Shown: piece by piece, positions 12,737-14,982 of the stretch
Layout: every line of letters starts with the position of its first letter
How positions within the stretch are numbered: position 1 is the stretch's first letter
From: Clostridiales bacterium
Lineage (GTDB): Bacteria > Bacillota > Clostridia > Christensenellales > Aristaeellaceae
Assembly (NCBI GenBank): GCA_004555155.1
Contig: SFJH01000042.1
Coordinates: 1-14,982, forward strand
DNA: 14,982 nucleotides
Reading direction: 5' to 3'
Made by a program: the position numbers and the translations under genes
The notes under the pieces: model-generated
Database searches by the model: none
Seen by the model: the letters and a program-made list of their open reading frames with translations, nothing else
Told to the model about the DNA's origin: nothing

Positions 12737-12786
12737 GGGGGCGGGGCGGGCTGGGCGTTTGTTGTCGCAAAAAGGAGAAAAAGGCG

Positions 12787-12815
12787 TTGTCGGGGCGGAG
12801 GTTTAGTGGTATAAT
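12787..12815 (+). promoter_or_regulatory. promoter of the isomerase/epimerase-type gene
   Basis: TTGTCG (12787-12792), a 17-base spacer and a perfect TATAAT (12810-12815) preceded by TGG (extended -10). The transcript would start near 12822. Confidence 0.8.
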
Positions 12816-12860
12816 TGGGGGATGGAAGGGGCTTTGGGTCTCTCGAAAGGAGTGGTTTTT

Positions 12861-13676
12861 ATGGATGCGAAGCTGAGCGTTTGGTCGTCCTATTATGTGG
12901 ATCTGGGGCCGGAGGAGGCCGTGCTGGAGATGAAGAAGCACGGGATTGACGCCTCCGAGCTGTCCGACGAGCACGGTCTGGTGCTGCTTCAGCGCGGCGA
13001 TGCGCGGGAAGTGGGCGCGCAGTTCCGGGCGTTTCTGGAAAAAGAGAATTTCACCATGACGCAGGGCCATCTGTGGCTGCACGTGAAGATTTGCAGCGAT
13101 CCCGATGCGCTGGTTCGTCTCCAGCAGTGGCTGGAGCTGTACGAGGCCATCGGCATTGAGCAGGCGGTGCTGCACTGCGATTCCATTGCGGGAGAGCCGG
13201 AGCTGTCGCCCGAGGCGGTGCTGGAGCGCAATCTGGCGGTGCTCAGGCAGGTGCAGGAGGGTGCGAAGGGCATGAAGATCCGCATCTGTCTGGAGAATCT
13301 CACCCGGGTCTGCCGCGATGCGGACGCGCTGGTCTGGCTGGTGGACCGCCTGGATTCCGACCGGTTCGGCATCTGCCTGGATACGGGCCATCTGAACATC
13401 TGCGGCGGCGATCAGGCGGCGTTCATCCGCAAGGCTGGCGGGCGCCTGACCGCGCTGCACATCGCCGACAACGAGGGCGAGCGCGATCAGCACATGATGC
13501 CCTTCGGCCGCGGCAATGTGGACTTCGGGCAGGTGGTGCGCGCGCTGCGCGAGGTCGACTATCACGGCCTGTTCAATCTGGAGATTCCCGGCGAGCGCAT
13601 GGCCCCGCTGCCCGTGCGCGGCTACAAGCTGGAGTACATCCGCAAGTGCTATGAATATCTGATGGGCATAGAATAA
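12861..13676 (+). CDS. sugar phosphate isomerase/epimerase-type TIM-barrel protein
   Basis: 271 residues from ATG at 12861, supported by AAAGGAG 7-8 bases upstream; the open frame from 12822 would begin at the transcript start. It is a xylose-isomerase-like/AP-endonuclease-2-like TIM barrel. Expected metal ligands are visible: CLENL (Glu145), CLDTGH (Asp174, His177), ALHIADN (His200, Asp203), His211 in DQHMMPFGRGNVDF, and NLEIPGE (Glu241). The motif HMxPFGxGxVDF is typical of the epimerase/isomerase branch, which acts on free or phosphorylated sugars and inositol derivatives. No signal peptide is present, so it is cytoplasmic. It stands alone, with its own promoter and a terminator shared with a convergent gene, so the substrate cannot be inferred from context. 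Confidence 0.9.
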   Translation: MDAKLSVWSSYYVDLGPEEAVLEMKKHGIDASELSDEHGLVLLQRGDAREVGAQFRAFLEKENFTMTQGHLWLHVKICSDPDALVRLQQWLELYEAIGIEQAVLHCDSIAGEPELSPEAVLERNLAVLRQVQEGAKGMKIRICLENLTRVCRDADALVWLVDRLDSDRFGICLDTGHLNICGGDQAAFIRKAGGRLTALHIADNEGERDQHMMPFGRGNVDFGQVVRALREVDYHGLFNLEIPGERMAPLPVRGYKLEYIRKCYEYLMGIE

Positions 13677-13682
13677 AGAAAT

Positions 13683-13713
13683 CCGGCGCCGTTCCGTTGC
13701 GGAGCGGCGCCGG
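13683..13713. terminator. bidirectional terminator between convergent genes
   Basis: The stem CCGGCGCCG (13683-13691) with 13705-13713 continues inward as TTCCG/CGGAG, about 14 bp in all around a TTG loop. It lies 6 bases after the isomerase stop and 7 bases after the stop of the minus-strand PQ-loop gene. The tail on the minus strand is ATTTCTTTATT; on the plus strand it is a weaker CGCTTTC. Confidence 0.8.
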
Positions 13714-13720
13714 GGCGCTT

Positions 13721-14032
13721 TCACTTGATGAGTCCGTTTTCCCGGTCGTGCTTTTTGTTGATGAAGTAGACCACGATGTTTCCGGAGACCATCACCAGAT
13801 TGAAGATATACACGGCGAACACGTAGTTCAGCGGAGCCGCGCCGGAGACGTGGCCGATGATCTTCGCGCCGATGCCGAACAGGTAGCCGATCACGATCAG
13901 CAGGATAAACGGCAGGCTCATGCCCTTCGCGGAGCGAACCTTGTAGTTCTTGTACAGGTTGATCGGCCAGGAGAAGCCGAAGCACACCAGCATGCCGGCC
14001 TCCAGAAGATCCTTCCACATTGCAGCGTTCAT
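13721..14032 (-). CDS. small PQ-loop/SemiSWEET-like membrane protein
   Basis: 103 residues. The start is ATG at 14032, with AAGGAGAG about 9 bases upstream and a clear promoter. Three hydrophobic segments (about 10-27, 40-60, 66-92) and a short basic tail fit a single three-helix bundle, as in SemiSWEET sugar transporters and other PQ-loop half-transporters, which work as dimers. The motif WPINLYKNYKVRSAKGMSL (22-40) has the family pattern of Pro at the end of helix 1, a basic loop and S-x-K-G-x-S, but the Gln after the Pro is replaced by Ile. It is a single gene on its own promoter, convergent with the isomerase. A role in small-metabolite or sugar movement across the membrane is the family inference; the substrate is unknown. 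Confidence 0.8.
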   Translation of the reverse strand: MNAAMWKDLLEAGMLVCFGFSWPINLYKNYKVRSAKGMSLPFILLIVIGYLFGIGAKIIGHVSGAAPLNYVFAVYIFNLVMVSGNIVVYFINKKHDRENGLIK

Positions 14033-14083
14033 GGGGGTTTCTCTCCTTCGCGTGTAAAATAGTTCGGAATTTATCGATAACTC

Positions 14084-14112
14084 ATTATAGAATAATCCGG
14101 CGGTCTTTTCAA
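14084..14112 (-). promoter_or_regulatory. sigma-A promoter of the PQ-loop gene
   Basis: On the minus strand, TTGAAA (14112-14107), a 17-base spacer and a perfect TATAAT (14089-14084), about 50 bases before the ATG. It is back to back with the promoter at 14169. Confidence 0.85.
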
Positions 14113-14168
14113 TGCCTGCTTGTTATTGTTTTGCTAATTTATAGGTCACCTTCCCGCCCTCCGCCGCA

Positions 14169-14197
14169 TTGACAGACGGGAAGAAAATGGCTACAAT
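14169..14197 (+). promoter_or_regulatory. sigma-A promoter of the phosphoribosyltransferase gene
   Basis: A perfect TTGACA (14169-14174), a 17-base spacer and TACAAT (14192-14197), 38 bases before the ATG. Confidence 0.85.
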
Positions 14198-14235
14198 AAT
14201 GGTAGAAAATCGAATCCGAAAGAGGTGTTCTGAAA

Positions 14236-14793
14236 ATGAAGGAATCCTATACGATGACCATCGCGGGCCTTGAGCGCAGTCTGCCCCTGTGCCCGATCAG
14301 CGAGACGATGAAGATCGGCGCGTTCGTGATCTTCGGCGACCCCGAGCTGACCACCGCCTGCGCAGCCGCGCTGAACGCGCGCTGTCCCGAGCACGACGTG
14401 CTGATCACCGCCGAATCCAAGGGCATCCCGCTGATCTGCGAGATGGCGCGCCTGCTGGGCAACGAGCGGTATGTGCTTGCCCGCAAGGGTGCGAAGCTTT
14501 ACATGAAGAACGTCTTCTCCGCCGAGGTGCGCTCCATCACCACCGACCACAAGCAGACCCTCTACCTCGACGGCGCCGACGCCGACTACATGCGCGGCAA
14601 GCGCGTGGTGATCGTGGACGATGTGATCTCCACCGGCGAATCCCTCCGCGCCCTCGAAGCGCTGGTCGAAAAGGCCGGCGGCAACATCGTCGGCCGCATG
14701 GCGATCCTCGCCGAGGGCGAAGCCGCCGACCGCTCCGATATCATCTATCTCGAAAAGCTCCCCCTGTTCAACAGCGACGGAGAAGCCATCTGA
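14236..14793 (+). CDS. purine-type phosphoribosyltransferase (adenine/xanthine PRT-like)
   Basis: 185 residues from ATG at 14236, with AGAGGTG about 9 bases upstream. It is a type I phosphoribosyltransferase: the PRPP-binding loop VVIVDDVISTGES (124-136) is intact, and ITAESKGIPLICEMARLLG (57-75) followed by LARKGAKLYM (81-90) matches the central region of adenine and xanthine phosphoribosyltransferases. Such enzymes join PRPP with a purine base to make the nucleotide for salvage in the cytoplasm. The length is slightly above the roughly 170 residues of classical Apt, and the base-specificity region (residues 20-35 and 160-175) does not let me choose between adenine and other bases, so no gene symbol is given. 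It is a single-gene unit with a promoter and terminator. Confidence 0.87.
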   Translation: MKESYTMTIAGLERSLPLCPISETMKIGAFVIFGDPELTTACAAALNARCPEHDVLITAESKGIPLICEMARLLGNERYVLARKGAKLYMKNVFSAEVRSITTDHKQTLYLDGADADYMRGKRVVIVDDVISTGESLRALEALVEKAGGNIVGRMAILAEGEAADRSDIIYLEKLPLFNSDGEAI

Positions 14794-14805
14794 TCTGCCC
14801 AAATA

Positions 14806-14857
14806 AGAGACGACCCTGACGGCTCCGGCTTGATCCGCCGGGGCCGTCTCTTTCATT
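14806..14857 (+). terminator. intrinsic terminator of the phosphoribosyltransferase gene
   Basis: AGAGACG (14806-14812) pairs with CGTCTCT (14845-14851). After an A/C mismatch the CCC/GGG bases continue the stem, with an inner GGC/GCC-rich arm. The tail TTTCATTTC follows. It is 13 bases after the stop codon. Confidence 0.75.
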
Positions 14858-14884
14858 TCATAAAGATACATCCCACCCCTCCTC

Positions 14885-14917
14885 TTTGGGCCTTTCCGAC
14901 CACCGGAAAGGCCCAAA
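14885..14917. repeat. perfect 14-bp stem-loop without a T tail
   Basis: TTTGGGCCTTTCCG (14885-14898) and its complement (14904-14917) surround the loop ACCAC. Neither side is followed by a clear T run, so it is not a textbook terminator in either direction. It may be a terminator of a gene beyond the right edge or an intergenic repeat. Confidence 0.5.
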
Positions 14918-14961
14918 AGCTCGCCGCCCTCACCCCGGACTCCTCCAAGGTCAACGCGAAG

Positions 14962-14982
14962 TCGGGCCGCTTCCCGGCCCGA
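14962..14982. repeat. stem-loop at the right edge
   Basis: TCGGGCCG (14962-14969) pairs with CGGCCCGA (14975-14982) around a 5-base loop. What follows lies outside the window, so its nature (terminator or repeat) cannot be decided. No gene is seen between 14794 and 14982. Confidence 0.4.

Larger units (their letters stand above)
12401..12751 (+). repeat. two-copy tandem repeat, period 173 bases, behind mgtE
   Basis: Copy 1 starts at 12401 and copy 2 at 12574, with a few further bases of a third copy at 12745-12751. Each unit begins with the palindrome GCGGGC-NNN-GCCCGC (in copy 1 the NNN is the mgtE stop TGA), then CACTTGCTGCCGCGC, a GCGGCG/CGCCGC stem, TTGCGTTTCTTG, ATATTGCAGATTTGACG and a terminator hairpin. 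The copies differ by scattered substitutions and small indels. It has no protein-coding features. It may be a dispersed intergenic element of this genome. Confidence 0.9.

Noticed and set aside
12401..12751. CRISPR array
   Set aside because: There are only two long units with no short regular repeats and unique spacers, and no cas genes.

Overview
The window reads like a high-GC, monoderm Firmicute, probably an uncultured, gut-type member of the Clostridia. Evidence: genes are GC-rich while promoters are AT-rich and sigma-A-like; Shine-Dalgarno sites are strong AGGAGG types; the ABC importer, GntR/LacI regulator and MgtE are clostridial in style; intrinsic terminators are frequent. The taxon is an inference, because no rRNA or marker gene is present. 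No tRNA, rRNA, CRISPR array, transposase or phage gene was seen. The long open frames opposite the real genes are by-products of GC-rich codon usage.

Left third (1-5892, all minus strand): a carbohydrate-uptake locus read right to left. A GntR/LacI-type regulator (4771-5892) is followed by a secreted solute-binding protein with its own strong promoter (3158-4537), two permeases of the LplB/YtcP type (2042-2983 and 1145-2023), and a PHP-domain metallohydrolase of the CehA/McbA type that runs off the left edge (1-1138). A terminator plus a large inverted repeat separates the binding protein from the permeases. No ATPase gene is present, so a shared MsmX-type ATPase elsewhere is likely. The logic is sense the ligand, bind it, import it, then hydrolyse it.

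Middle (6134-10655): divergent from the regulator is a PurF paralogue that has lost its glutaminase catalytic residues but kept the PRPP loop and four cysteines matching the iron-sulfur ligands of Bacillus PurF. This is the most interesting item. It is followed by an unrecognised 179-residue protein whose 3' end has been tandemly duplicated, then by a divergent pair: a processive family-2 glycosyltransferase (minus) and a single-pass membrane protein with a SPOR-like region (plus).

Right third (10656-14982): a roughly 400-base leader with a promoter, an immediate terminator hairpin and a possible 23-codon leader ORF precedes mgtE, a magnesium channel. A 173-base tandem repeat that overlaps the mgtE stop codon and carries a terminator in each copy follows. 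Then come a sugar phosphate isomerase/epimerase-type TIM barrel, a convergent small PQ-loop/SemiSWEET-like membrane protein, and a purine-type phosphoribosyltransferase. The last ~110 bases hold two stem-loops and no recognisable gene. These right-hand genes look like independent single-gene transcription units, most with a clear promoter and terminator.
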